Origin: HyVt-337 sp964428895
GTDB taxonomy: Bacteria; Planctomycetota; Phycisphaerae; SM23-33
Direction of reading: 5' to 3'
Assembly (NCBI GenBank): GCA_964428895.1
Contig: CAYRZU010000072.1
Span: 1-16,504 of the forward strand
Length of the DNA: 16,504 nt
Under the pieces are notes generated by a model. It had not been told where the DNA came from. It did no database searches and saw only the letters and a list, made by a program, of their open reading frames with translations. Below are positions 1-6,231 of this stretch, one piece after another (positions within the stretch are counted from its first letter, which is position 1; every line of letters starts with the position of its first letter). Made by a program: the position numbers and the translations under genes.

Positions 1-458
1 TCGTGCGCGCCCCACATGGGGTCGGTCGCCTTCTGCCAGGCCGTGCCGTTGAAGCTACTGACCATGCCGCTCCGCTGCTGCGTGGCGAATTGCCCGCAAC
101 TGGTGGAGTTCGATTGACCGGCCGTGACGAACACCTCGCCCACGCCGAAGTTGTCGACCGTCCACTCCGCCACGGTCTTCCCGCGATTCAGCGCCCTGGC
201 TTCCAGCGAATACCACCCGCCGGCCGGTAGGTCGACCGATAGCGACACGCCGCCGGTGGTGCGGTCGATGGTCGCCCGGCGCCAACGGCCGTCGAGCTTC
301 TTACCCGCCGCCGACTTGCCCTTGAACCGCACCTCCACCGACGTGACCGTCCCTAGCAGCCGCCCCGCCACCTCCACGCGCCCGCGCTGCTGCGTCTGCC
401 GTTGAAACACCTGCCACTCACGCGGCCCATATAGCGCCAACCGAACGTCACTACCCAT
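1..458 (-). CDS. SASA-type carbohydrate (sialate O-acetyl) esterase, 5' part
   Basis: Partial: 152 codons are visible and the gene continues past base 1. Residues 107-120 (GEVFVTAGQSNSTS) match the nucleophile block of the SASA/SGNH esterase family, whose members normally read 'SGQSN'; Ser116 would be the nucleophile. Residues 1-105 look like a beta-sandwich accessory domain that precedes the catalytic domain. I see no signal peptide, so the product either stays in the cytoplasm or uses another route. The start is set by ATG at 458 preceded by GGAGA seven bases upstream. Family members remove acetyl or other acyl groups from sugars during glycan breakdown; the substrate here cannot be told. 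It is divergent from the gene at 606. Degraded copies of its first codons occur at 2240-2340 and 7270-7365. The catalytic Asp/His block lies outside the window. Confidence 0.72.
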   Translation of the reverse strand, partial: MGSDVRLALYGPREWQVFQRQTQQRGRVEVAGRLLGTVTSVEVRFKGKSAAGKKLDGRWRRATIDRTTGGVSLSVDLPAGGWYSLEARALNRGKTVAEWTVDNFGVGEVFVTAGQSNSTSCGQFATQQRSGMVSSFNGTAWQKATDPMWGAH

Positions 459-530
459 CGAGTTTCTCCATAGCTAAAGACAAGCCGAAATCTTCCCCGC
501 ACACCCGGCCAATTGCAACCGCGACCAAGC

Positions 531-559
531 TCGAAAGCGCCTTCGGAAGAGGCTACAAT
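531..559 (+). promoter_or_regulatory. Probable promoter of the 606 membrane-protein gene
   Basis: A clear -10 element TACAAT lies at 554-559. A poor -35 candidate TCGAAA sits 17 bases upstream at 531-536. The predicted start of transcription is about 40 bases before the ATG at 606. The -10 is convincing and the -35 is not. Confidence 0.4.
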
Positions 560-605
560 CCCCCCTGTCCAGTGGAAACGGGGTCGCGGAGAAAGGACTG
601 AGCAT

Positions 606-1025
606 ATGGCATGGCCCAACTATCAGATGAAGAAGCGTGATTGCGCCTATCTCATCGTGATCGGAGGCCTGTTGCTTCTGCTGTACTCCACAACGATCGA
701 TGATTCGTCGATGGCCCTACTATCTCATCTGGGGTTGGCCAGCGCTATCGCGTCGATAGTCCTTGCGGTAGTGGCCATAGTCCACAATCTGATCACTGGA
801 GCCAGGACTGAACAGGCTTTGACAAACATACAGCTGGTGAGCCACCAACTGCGCACCGATGCTGACGAACTGCGATCACACGGACTTCAGCTTCGAGAAG
901 ACAGTGCGGAATTCCGCAAACAACTGCAACAGGTCCCGAGGCCAACGGGAGAAGATGCCAGCAACGTATCCATCTTCAATTACGGCACGCTCGAGTTCCT
1001 TCGCGAAACCTGTGCGATTAGATGA
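606..1025 (+). CDS. Small membrane protein with C-terminal coiled coil
   Basis: A 139-aa protein that I do not recognise as a named family. ATG at 606 is chosen over upstream in-frame starts because AAGGA sits eight bases before it and a TACAAT -10 lies at 554. Residues about 14-30 (YLIVIGG...LLYS) and 42-64 (LGLASAIASIVLAVVAIVHNL) are membrane segments. From about residue 68 onward the chain is polar and heptad-like (QALTNIQLVSHQLRTDADEL), suggesting a coiled coil. The topology would place the coiled coil on the same side as the short N-terminus. It sits between an esterase gene and a lipoprotein gene. Comparison with the second esterase-lipoprotein module (2240-3380), which lacks this gene, suggests that it was inserted into the first module or lost from the second. 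No function is proposed. Confidence 0.6.
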   Translation: MAWPNYQMKKRDCAYLIVIGGLLLLLYSTTIDDSSMALLSHLGLASAIASIVLAVVAIVHNLITGARTEQALTNIQLVSHQLRTDADELRSHGLQLREDSAEFRKQLQQVPRPTGEDASNVSIFNYGTLEFLRETCAIR

Positions 1026-1100
1026 ACGGGGGTCGCCACGTCCAGCGCGCGTAGTTCGTCCCCAGCCTTCTAGACCGCCCGCTACGGGCCTGGGCAATCC

Positions 1101-1130
1101 TTGGCTCGGCCGGTCTGAAGGGGGTAGAAT
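1101..1130 (+). promoter_or_regulatory. Promoter of first lipoprotein gene
   Basis: TTGGCT (1101-1106), an 18-base spacer and TAGAAT (1125-1130). The same GGTAGAAT block recurs at the same distance before the paralogue at 2496, which supports it as a conserved promoter. Confidence 0.5.
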
Positions 1131-1170
1131 TCGGGGGCGCAAGCTTCCAGACCCGGAAAGGGGCGCGACC

Positions 1171-2019
1171 ATGAATCGTCTAGTCATTGGGCTGCTATGT
1201 GCGGGGCTGTTTGTCGCTGGCTGCGATGAAGGAACCGTCATCGAGGTGGGCTCGGCCCAGGAGTTGCTGGATGCGCTGGGGCCGAATCGGACGCTGAAGC
1301 TGCGGGCGGATGTGGAGTATCGGCTGGACGGGCTCGAGCGCGGCGTGGCCGAGTTCTATCGCTGGGAAGAAGTGCTGGCCGATCAGTACGAGCTGATCGT
1401 CCGCGACTGCGAGAATCTCACGATCGAAGGCGCAGCCGGGGAAACCGCCCGCATCGTCACGGCCCACCCCTACGCCAACGTTCTGCACTTTGAGAACTGC
1501 TCGGGCCTAACGCTGAGTAACCTGACCATGGGCCACGCGCCTGACCCGGGCTATTGCAGCGGGGCGGTGGTCGCTATCACCGACGGCGCCGACGTCGTTA
1601 TCGAAGGGGCAACGCTGTTCGGCTGTGGGATGGACGGGCTGAGCTTGCGGAACGTCCGCGGACTGCTGGTCGCCAGGACCACCATCAAAGAATGCACGTA
1701 TGGCATCGTAGCCGCCCGGGCCTGTAGCGACCTGACCTTCCGCGATTGTCGCTTCGTCGATAACGAAGAATACTACGGCTTCGAATTGGCCGACACGACC
1801 GGCGTGCGCCTGATCAACTGCGTGATGACGAATAACATGGTCAGCGAGTACGGCCAAGCGCTGTTCAAGACCAATCTGACCACGCCGGACGGGCAAGTCG
1901 TCATCCGGGGAGGATTGATCACCGGCAACAACGCCCCCCAGCTAGCCAAGCCGGCCGACATGGTGATTCTCCAAGACGTCTCGGAGACCAACAACTCCTG
2001 GCAGAACGCGGACGACTAG
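1171..2019 (+). CDS. Lipoprotein with right-handed beta-helix repeats (copy 1)
   Basis: A 282-aa predicted lipoprotein. Residues 1-17 form a signal peptide that ends in the lipobox VAGC; Cys18 would be lipidated. The next residue is Asp, which in E. coli-type sorting favours retention in the inner membrane. Residues about 80-250 are short repeating beta-strand turns (NLTIEG, GLTLSNLTMG, DVVIEGATLFG, GLLVARTTI, DLTFRDCRF, GVRLINCVM) typical of the parallel beta-helix/pectin-lyase fold, with no enzymatic signature that I can see. The start is fixed by the signal peptide and by GGAAAGG upstream; an in-frame extension back to 859 is rejected. A second gene at 2496 is about three-quarters identical by eye from VIEVGSAQ onward. 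Probable role: binding or sensing at the envelope; substrate unknown. Confidence 0.78.
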   Translation: MNRLVIGLLCAGLFVAGCDEGTVIEVGSAQELLDALGPNRTLKLRADVEYRLDGLERGVAEFYRWEEVLADQYELIVRDCENLTIEGAAGETARIVTAHPYANVLHFENCSGLTLSNLTMGHAPDPGYCSGAVVAITDGADVVIEGATLFGCGMDGLSLRNVRGLLVARTTIKECTYGIVAARACSDLTFRDCRFVDNEEYYGFELADTTGVRLINCVMTNNMVSEYGQALFKTNLTTPDGQVVIRGGLITGNNAPQLAKPADMVILQDVSETNNSWQNADD

Positions 2020-2117
2020 GACCTCGCGCTGGCCGGGCCCACTGGCCGGACAGGTCGCAGATCCGCCGCGACGACACCCCGCCGCAATCAATCCGCAACA
2101 CACCCCGACCGGACCGT

Positions 2118-2157
2118 GGCCTTAGTTCGATATTTCGACAACTATCGAACTAAGGCC
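2118..2157 (+). repeat. 40-bp hairpin repeat, copy a
   Basis: Perfect 15-bp inverted repeat: GGCCTTAGTTCGATA, loop TTTCGACAAC, then TATCGAACTAAGGCC. It is one of 12 copies in the window. It lies in the 476-base stretch between the two lipoprotein genes, which otherwise holds an esterase remnant and a promoter. There is no T-tract after it, so it is not an ordinary intrinsic terminator. Confidence 0.93.
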
Positions 2158-2239
2158 ATCGCCGCTCTCGGTGGTGGTGGCTCAGGTCAGCGGAGATGCC
2201 TCAGGCGCCTCACACATGCCTGGTCCCCATCTGCCACCA

Positions 2240-2340
2240 AAAGGGAGCGCGGCGGGGCTCCTGTCCCGCCGCGTAGAACGTAATGCATTCACCTCCCTTG
2301 CGCGCGGGCCATACAACGCCAACCTCACGTCACTGCCCCT
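2240..2340 (-). pseudogene. Dead 5' fragment of the esterase gene family
   Basis: Read leftward from 2340, the codons give R-GSDVRLALYGPR followed by AREVNALRSTRR. The live esterase at 458 begins M-GSDVRLALYGPR. The twelve residues after the start match exactly, while the start codon is AGG instead of ATG. The homology continues upstream into the intergenic DNA (AATTGCA shared at 511-517 and 2392-2398). The fragment decays after about 35 codons, on the side nearest hairpin a. It is a relic of a duplicated esterase/lipoprotein module. Confidence 0.68.
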
Positions 2341-2425
2341 CGAGCATTCCCCTGGGTATGGTCAAGTCGACATCCTCTCCCGCACCCTCACAATTGCAGC
2401 CGCCCGATGGCGGCCCGGCGGCCGG

Positions 2426-2454
2426 TGGCCTCAACGGCCTCGAACCGGTAGAAT
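2426..2454 (+). promoter_or_regulatory. Promoter of second lipoprotein gene
   Basis: TAGAAT at 2449-2454 inside GGTAGAATCCGG, with a weak -35-like TGGCCT at 2426-2431 (17-base spacer). It matches the block before the first lipoprotein gene, and the -10 to ATG distance is almost the same. Confidence 0.42.
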
Positions 2455-2495
2455 CCGGAGTCGTCCAAGGTCCAAATACGGAAAGGGCTCCGGCC

Positions 2496-3380
2496 ATGAA
2501 ACGACTCGTCCTTCTGTTGGTGTCCGTGGGGGCCTGCTTGGTTGGCTGTGGGGACCGGGGCGACGATTCCAACGCCGCCGACACCGCCGCCAGGGCCGTC
2601 ATCGAGGTCGGCTCGGCGCAAGAGCTGCTCGACGCGCTGGGGCCCAATCGCACGCTCAAGCTTCGGGCCGGCGTGGAGTATCGGCTGGACGGGCTGGAGC
2701 GCGGGGTGGCCGAGTTCTATCGCTGGGAAGAAGCGCTGACCGACCAGTACGAGTTGGTCATTCGCAACTGCAGGAACCTCACGCTCGAAGGCCCGGCCCT
2801 TGACAAGGCTCTCATCGTCACCGCGCACGCCTACGCCAACGTCCTGCACTTTGAGAACTGTTCGGGCCTGACGTTGAGCAATTTGACGATCGGCCACGCC
2901 CCGGATCCGGGCTATTGCAGCGGCGGGGTGGTGGCCATCACCGACAGCGCCGACATCCTGATCGAAGCCTCAACGCTCTTTGGTTGTGGCACCGAGGGCC
3001 TGACCTTAAGGGGCGTCCGCAATCTGACGGCCCACAGGATCACCATCACCGAATGCACGTATGGGATTGTCAGCGCCCGCCAGTGCGAGGGCCTGACCTT
3101 CCGTGATTGTCGCTTCTTCGACAATCAGGAGCACCGCGGCTTCGTCCTGACCGATACGACCGGCGTTCGCCTGACCAACTGCATACTAACGGAGAACACC
3201 GTTAACCGGTTCGGCCAGGCGCTATTCAAGACCAATCTGACCACACCGGATGCTCGAATCGACATCGTCGGCGGGCGGATCAACGACAACGTCGCCCCCA
3301 AGCTGGCCAGGCCGGCCGACATGGTGGTCCTCCAAGACGTCGTTGTGCTCAGCAACTCCTGGCAAGGCGCGGGCGACTAG
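2496..3380 (+). CDS. Lipoprotein with right-handed beta-helix repeats (copy 2)
   Basis: A 294-aa paralogue of the protein at 1171. The signal peptide (MKRLVLLLVSVGACLVGC) ends in lipobox LVGC with Cys18 as the lipidated residue. It is followed by Gly-Asp and a 15-residue acidic linker that copy 1 lacks. From VIEVGSAQELLDALG onward the two proteins align without obvious gaps, including the conserved FENCSGLTLSNLT, HAPDPGYCSG and FKTNLTTPD blocks. The start is fixed by the signal peptide, and GGAAAGG again precedes it. The residue after Cys is Gly rather than Asp, so by E. coli rules this copy could go to the outer membrane while copy 1 stays in the inner one. The gene ends six bases before the low-quality sequence around the assembly gap. 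Fold assignment is from repeat pattern only; function is unknown. Confidence 0.78.
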   Translation: MKRLVLLLVSVGACLVGCGDRGDDSNAADTAARAVIEVGSAQELLDALGPNRTLKLRAGVEYRLDGLERGVAEFYRWEEALTDQYELVIRNCRNLTLEGPALDKALIVTAHAYANVLHFENCSGLTLSNLTIGHAPDPGYCSGGVVAITDSADILIEASTLFGCGTEGLTLRGVRNLTAHRITITECTYGIVSARQCEGLTFRDCRFFDNQEHRGFVLTDTTGVRLTNCILTENTVNRFGQALFKTNLTTPDARIDIVGGRINDNVAPKLARPADMVVLQDVVVLSNSWQGAGD

Positions 3381-3385
3381 CAGGC

Positions 3386-3594
3386 CGCAATGGGGCGAAG
3401 GCGCACAGGCCGAGATCGCCCCAAGCGGGGGGGCGGGGGGGGGGGCGGGGGGGCCGCGCGGGGGGGGGGGGGGCGGGGCGCCCCCCGCCGCNNNNNNNNN
3501 NCGCAATGGGGCGAAGGCGCACAGGCCCCGACCCCCCCCACCCCCCCCCCCCCCACGGGCCCCCCCCCCCCCCCCCGCGGCGCCGCCAGGCGGG
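3386..3594. other. Assembly gap with poly-G/poly-C artefact
   Basis: Ten N bases lie at 3492-3501. To the left is near-pure G (about 3427-3478) and to the right near-pure C (about 3527-3576). The same 26-base sequence starts at 3386 and at 3502 (CGCAATGGGGCGAAGG...). Strand-symmetric G noise running toward a gap is what failing two-colour Illumina reads look like. The true sequence and length here are unknown, and no gene should be called in it. Confidence 0.85.
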
Positions 3595-3634
3595 GGCCTC
3601 AGTTCGATATATGTCGAACTATCGAACTAAGGTC
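3595..3634 (+). repeat. 40-bp hairpin repeat, copy b (operator-core type)
   Basis: Arms GGCCTCAGTTCGATA and TATCGAACTAAGGTC with two mismatched or wobble positions, and loop TATGTCGAAC. The loop is identical to that of the arsR start site read on its own strand. Within the element, AGTTCGATATATGTCGAACT is itself an 18/20 palindrome. Confidence 0.92.
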
Positions 3635-3784
3635 ACCACCCGCTTCTGGAGGGTTGTCGGCGCGGAGCCGGCGCACAGTCGGCGCGGATGCGCGATCGGT
3701 CGGGCCAGCCAGGCCGCATCTCCGCGAGGCCACGGGGCCACGGGGACGCCGCAGCGGGCCCGCAAATTCCCAAACGGAGCAAAT

Positions 3785-3824
3785 GGCCTTAGTTCGATAT
3801 ATGCCGACCTATCGAACTAAGGCC
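3785..3824 (+). repeat. 40-bp hairpin repeat, copy c (operator-core type)
   Basis: Perfect 15-bp arms (GGCCTTAGTTCGATA / TATCGAACTAAGGCC) with loop TATGCCGACC. It starts 190 bases after copy b, and the downstream flanks resemble each other (CCGCTTC...GCGGAG.CGGCGCA). The rest of 3635-3951 holds no gene that I can support. Confidence 0.92.
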
Positions 3825-3951
3825 GCCGCCCGCTTCGTGGGCTCTTTCGCCGCGGAGTCGGCGCAGAGCCGGTGCGGAGACGGCGCGGGTTGAACCCAGG
3901 CGCGCAGGTGGTCCCCTGCCTCTCAGGTCGCCCAGTGGCGCCGGACCCCGG

Positions 3952-4185
3952 CTAGCAACTGGCTCGGGCCTTATTCCCCGGAACAGACATGTGCCGAAAG
4001 CCATCGCAGACGACCATCGACAGGTACGAACACGCAAACACCTGGCAGTGGTGGGCGCGGTACTCGTTGGTCTGCCCGGTGCAGCCGAGACCCTCGGGGC
4101 CTTTCCGGGCCTCACGGATCAACGGATCGGCGAACGTCGAGCAGTGATCGCGGAACTGACAATCGCAAACTGTACTATGATCCAT
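3952..4185 (-). CDS. Cys/His-rich small protein, unknown family
   Basis: A 77-aa protein with eight cysteines (7, 9, 15, 35, 47, 52, 60, 77) and five histidines, beginning MDHSTVCDCQFRDHC. I do not recognise the family. It is very likely real: GGAGGT sits seven bases before the ATG, a perfect TATAAT lies at 4218-4223 on the same strand, and third codon positions are G/C-rich as in neighbouring genes. Two in-frame ATGs further upstream (4200, 4215) fit the ribosome site less well. There is no signal peptide or membrane segment. The C-x-C...C start and the C-x4-C pair (47, 52) suggest metal or Fe-S binding, but this is inference. It lies about 510 bases beyond hgcB on the same strand, transcribed separately, with hairpins d and e between them. 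Confidence 0.68.
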   Translation of the reverse strand: MDHSTVCDCQFRDHCSTFADPLIREARKGPEGLGCTGQTNEYRAHHCQVFACSYLSMVVCDGFRHMSVPGNKARASC

Positions 4186-4217
4186 AGACATGACCTCCAT
4201 GCCCCCGCTTTCCATGA

Positions 4218-4246
4218 ATTATAACAAAAACTAGCCCTTCCAGAAA
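4218..4246 (-). promoter_or_regulatory. Promoter of the Cys/His-rich gene
   Basis: On the minus strand TATAAT (4218-4223) lies 17 bases after TTTCTG (4241-4246). The -10 is consensus and the -35 is weak. It gives a leader of roughly 25 bases that carries the GGAGGT ribosome site (4193-4198). Confidence 0.55.
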
Positions 4247-4420
4247 TCACGGAATCCGTAAGAACCTTATATGCAAAGACCTTACGCGCCTTCAACCCAA
4301 TTGGTCACTCTGTCGGCGCGACTGACGGTCAGCGAAGGGGCGACGCGGGCCCACCCGCCCCTGGCCACCCCTACCGATAGGCCGATCCAAAGCCACCCCA
4401 TACCCCACCCCAGCCGAGGT

Positions 4421-4460
4421 GGCCTCAGTTCGATATATGTCGAACTGTCGAACTACAGCC
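4421..4460 (+). repeat. 40-bp hairpin repeat, copy d (operator-core type)
   Basis: GGCCTCAGTTCGATA, loop TATGTCGAAC, TGTCGAACTACAGCC. The outer right arm has decayed but the palindromic core is intact. About 95 bases around it (4404-4500) are repeated around copy e (4565-4660), offset 161 bases, sharing GCCGAGGTGGCCT before it and CTCGACGAATGCGC after it. Confidence 0.9.
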
Positions 4461-4581
4461 GAAGCGTCTCGACGAATGCGCAGTCCGCGCGTGGCGGAGG
4501 GATCTGCGCCGGTCGGCTGTGGCGGCCTAAGCGGCCCGGCCTACGACACCGAAACGGTATCTCCCCCCACCACGCCGAGGT

Positions 4582-4621
4582 GGCCTTAGTTCGATATATG
4601 TCGAACTATCGAACTGCGGCC
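4582..4621 (+). repeat. 40-bp hairpin repeat, copy e (operator-core type)
   Basis: GGCCTTAGTTCGATA, loop TATGTCGAAC, TATCGAACTGCGGCC. It lies 73 bases beyond the hgcB stop codon. Because there is no T-run on the hgcB strand, a terminator role is not supported. The 4186-4694 interval otherwise holds only the promoter at 4218 and copy d. Confidence 0.9.
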
Positions 4622-4694
4622 GAAGCGCCTCGACGAATGCGCGGTCCGCCCGGGTGGGAGGGGAAAGCGCGGGGGCATCCTTGGCTGGCGCCCC

Positions 4695-5045
4695 CTACCC
4701 GCAACGACCTTTGGCGCAGTCGTCGCCGTCTTCGGCGGGGCCGGCGCCACAGCTTCCGCCGCCTTCAACGGGCTTGCCGGAGCAGCAGCAGTCTCGGGCG
4801 ATGCCGAGGGCGCCGTAGATGATGCCCGTCGCGCAGCCCACGCCGGACTCGACGCTGATGGCCTCGGCTGGACAGTTGCGGGCGCAGGCGCCGCATTCCA
4901 TGCACAGATCGCGGTCGGTAATCCTGGCCCGGCCGTCCGACATGGCAAATACGCCGTGCGGGCAGACCTCGGCGCAGCGGCCGCAGCCTACGCACTTGTC
5001 GACCTGATACGCCAACGTCACAACGTCTTTGAGATAACGCACCAT
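4695..5045 (-). CDS. hgcB: HgcB, ferredoxin-like mercury methylation protein
   Basis: A 116-aa two-cluster ferredoxin. Cluster 1 is CVGCGRCAEVCP (Cys18, 21, 24, 28). Cluster 2 is CMECGACARNCP (Cys48, 51, 54, 58), carrying the CMECGA signature of HgcB. Cys71 in GVGCATG matches the additional conserved HgcB cysteine. The tail holds further cysteines (86-88, 99, 110, 115), the expected position of the conserved terminal cysteines. HgcB is believed to reduce the HgcA corrinoid to Co(I) and pass Hg(II) to it. At 116 aa it is longer than the roughly 95 aa of well-studied forms, because of the Gly/Cys-rich tail. The start at 5045 has AAGGGA just upstream and lies 16 bases after the hgcA stop, so the two are co-transcribed. 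Confidence 0.94.
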   Translation of the reverse strand: MVRYLKDVVTLAYQVDKCVGCGRCAEVCPHGVFAMSDGRARITDRDLCMECGACARNCPAEAISVESGVGCATGIIYGALGIARDCCCSGKPVEGGGSCGAGPAEDGDDCAKGRCG

Positions 5046-5061
5046 GAGTCCCTTGCCTCGT

Positions 5062-6231
5062 TCAGGCGGCCGTGTTCGAAACGAACCTGGCCGCAATCCA
5101 CAGCCCCACGCCAACGGCCGCGGCGATGATCTGCACCGGCACGGCCAGCCGCATTTCGCGCTTCACGCCCGATAGCGACGTATAGGTGGTCGAGCCGGTG
5201 TAGCCCATCGCCATGAAGGCGCTGACGGCCGGCATGAGTAGCCACCAAGCGGCGGTCACCAGTGCGGCGCCCTTAGCCAGGGGGATCCAGCCAACGGCCG
5301 TCGCGACGGCCGACAGCGCAACGCCCACCACGACCCCCTTGGCCGACAACGCCCGCCCCGGCAGCCACGGCAGCATCAGTGGCGCCACCACCGCCCCGCC
5401 GGCGAACGCCAGCAACAATAGCCCCGCCGACCGCAGGCCGGCCGAGGCCATCAAGTGGCGGCTGAGCCCGTCTTTGGTCATGCTGGCCAGGAAGAACATA
5501 GCCGCGGCGATCACAATCGCCCACACGCCCCAGTGGACAAGCTCCACGGGGACGACGGCCAGGCGATCCGCGAAGCGGAATCGCACGCGGCGCATCTCCT
5601 GGGTGGCGGTGTTGGCCGCAGCCAGGAAGGCCGGGATGTCCGCAGCGCGGACCGGCCCGTAGACCACCGAAAAGCCGCTGCGCTGTTTGACCTCGTGGGC
5701 GGCCACCCCGGGCGCGCCCAGTTGGGGCAGGATCACCGTGCGATGGGAGACCGCGTCAACCAGGCCGCTCGCGGCGATGCGCTCGACTAACTCGTCCGTG
5801 CCGAACGTGCCCTTGCCCGCGGCGCACCAAACGTTGATGCCCTTGGTGTCGAGCACCACGATCCACGCGTCAACGCCGGCCAGTTCCTTTCGGAGTGCGT
5901 CCAGCGTGAGCTTGTAGTTGGCAGTGACCAACACCGGCGAGTCGGGGGTGGGCTGGCCGATCGCGTACAGGCCGGGCGACACGCTGTAGCGCATCCGCCC
6001 GATGCCCAGCCGCATGGCCATGGTCCCCAGCCGATCGCGGGCGGCTAGCTTGGTGGCGATCCGCGGTACCGGGCCGGCCAGACTCTCGACGCGGCCGATC
6101 ACCCAACGAGGATGGGCCGCGACGTTGCAGCAACACGTGTCAGGCTGGACCTCCACGCCGTGCAACTCGCGGCAGCAGATCTCTTCGGCCGGCGGCGGGT
6201 CATCGGTCGGATTGACTCGGGCGTCGCTCAT
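5062..6231 (-). CDS. hgcA: HgcA, corrinoid mercury methyltransferase
   Basis: A 389-aa protein. Residues 132-140 (INVWCAAGK) contain the HgcA cap-helix motif N(V/I)WCA(A/G)GK, in which Cys136 would ligand the corrinoid cobalt. Flanking blocks RMRYSVSPGLYAIG (79-92), PTPDSPVLVTANYK (94-107) and VILPQLGAPGV (166-176) fit the CdhD-like corrinoid domain. About five membrane segments follow (roughly 234-250, 268-290, 298-316, 320-342, 364-382). TGSTTYTSLSGVKREMR (345-361) is also typical of the family. HgcA transfers a methyl group from the corrinoid to Hg(II), giving methylmercury at the inner membrane. The start is set by the ATGA overlap with the arsR-like gene, implying translational coupling; a frame-open extension to 6591 is rejected. 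The N-terminus is unusually Cys-rich (CC 19-20, CCC 33-35). Confidence 0.95.
   Translation of the reverse strand: MSDARVNPTDDPPPAEEICCRELHGVEVQPDTCCCNVAAHPRWVIGRVESLAGPVPRIATKLAARDRLGTMAMRLGIGRMRYSVSPGLYAIGQPTPDSPVLVTANYKLTLDALRKELAGVDAWIVVLDTKGINVWCAAGKGTFGTDELVERIAASGLVDAVSHRTVILPQLGAPGVAAHEVKQRSGFSVVYGPVRAADIPAFLAAANTATQEMRRVRFRFADRLAVVPVELVHWGVWAIVIAAAMFFLASMTKDGLSRHLMASAGLRSAGLLLLAFAGGAVVAPLMLPWLPGRALSAKGVVVGVALSAVATAVGWIPLAKGAALVTAAWWLLMPAVSAFMAMGYTGSTTYTSLSGVKREMRLAVPVQIIAAAVGVGLWIAARFVSNTAA

Noticed and set aside
859..1170. N-terminal extension of the first lipoprotein
   Set aside because: It would bury the signal peptide and lipobox, overlap the membrane-protein gene, and is not present in the paralogue.
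3420..3590. G-quadruplex or poly-proline/glycine coding region
   Set aside because: The G and C tracts face a run of Ns and have the strand-symmetric form of failed reads; they are not trustworthy DNA.
3606..4640. Small ORFs starting MSNYRT or MPTYRT at hairpins b-e
   Set aside because: Their starts resemble ArsR only because the repeat encodes those residues; downstream codons show no domain and no ribosome site.
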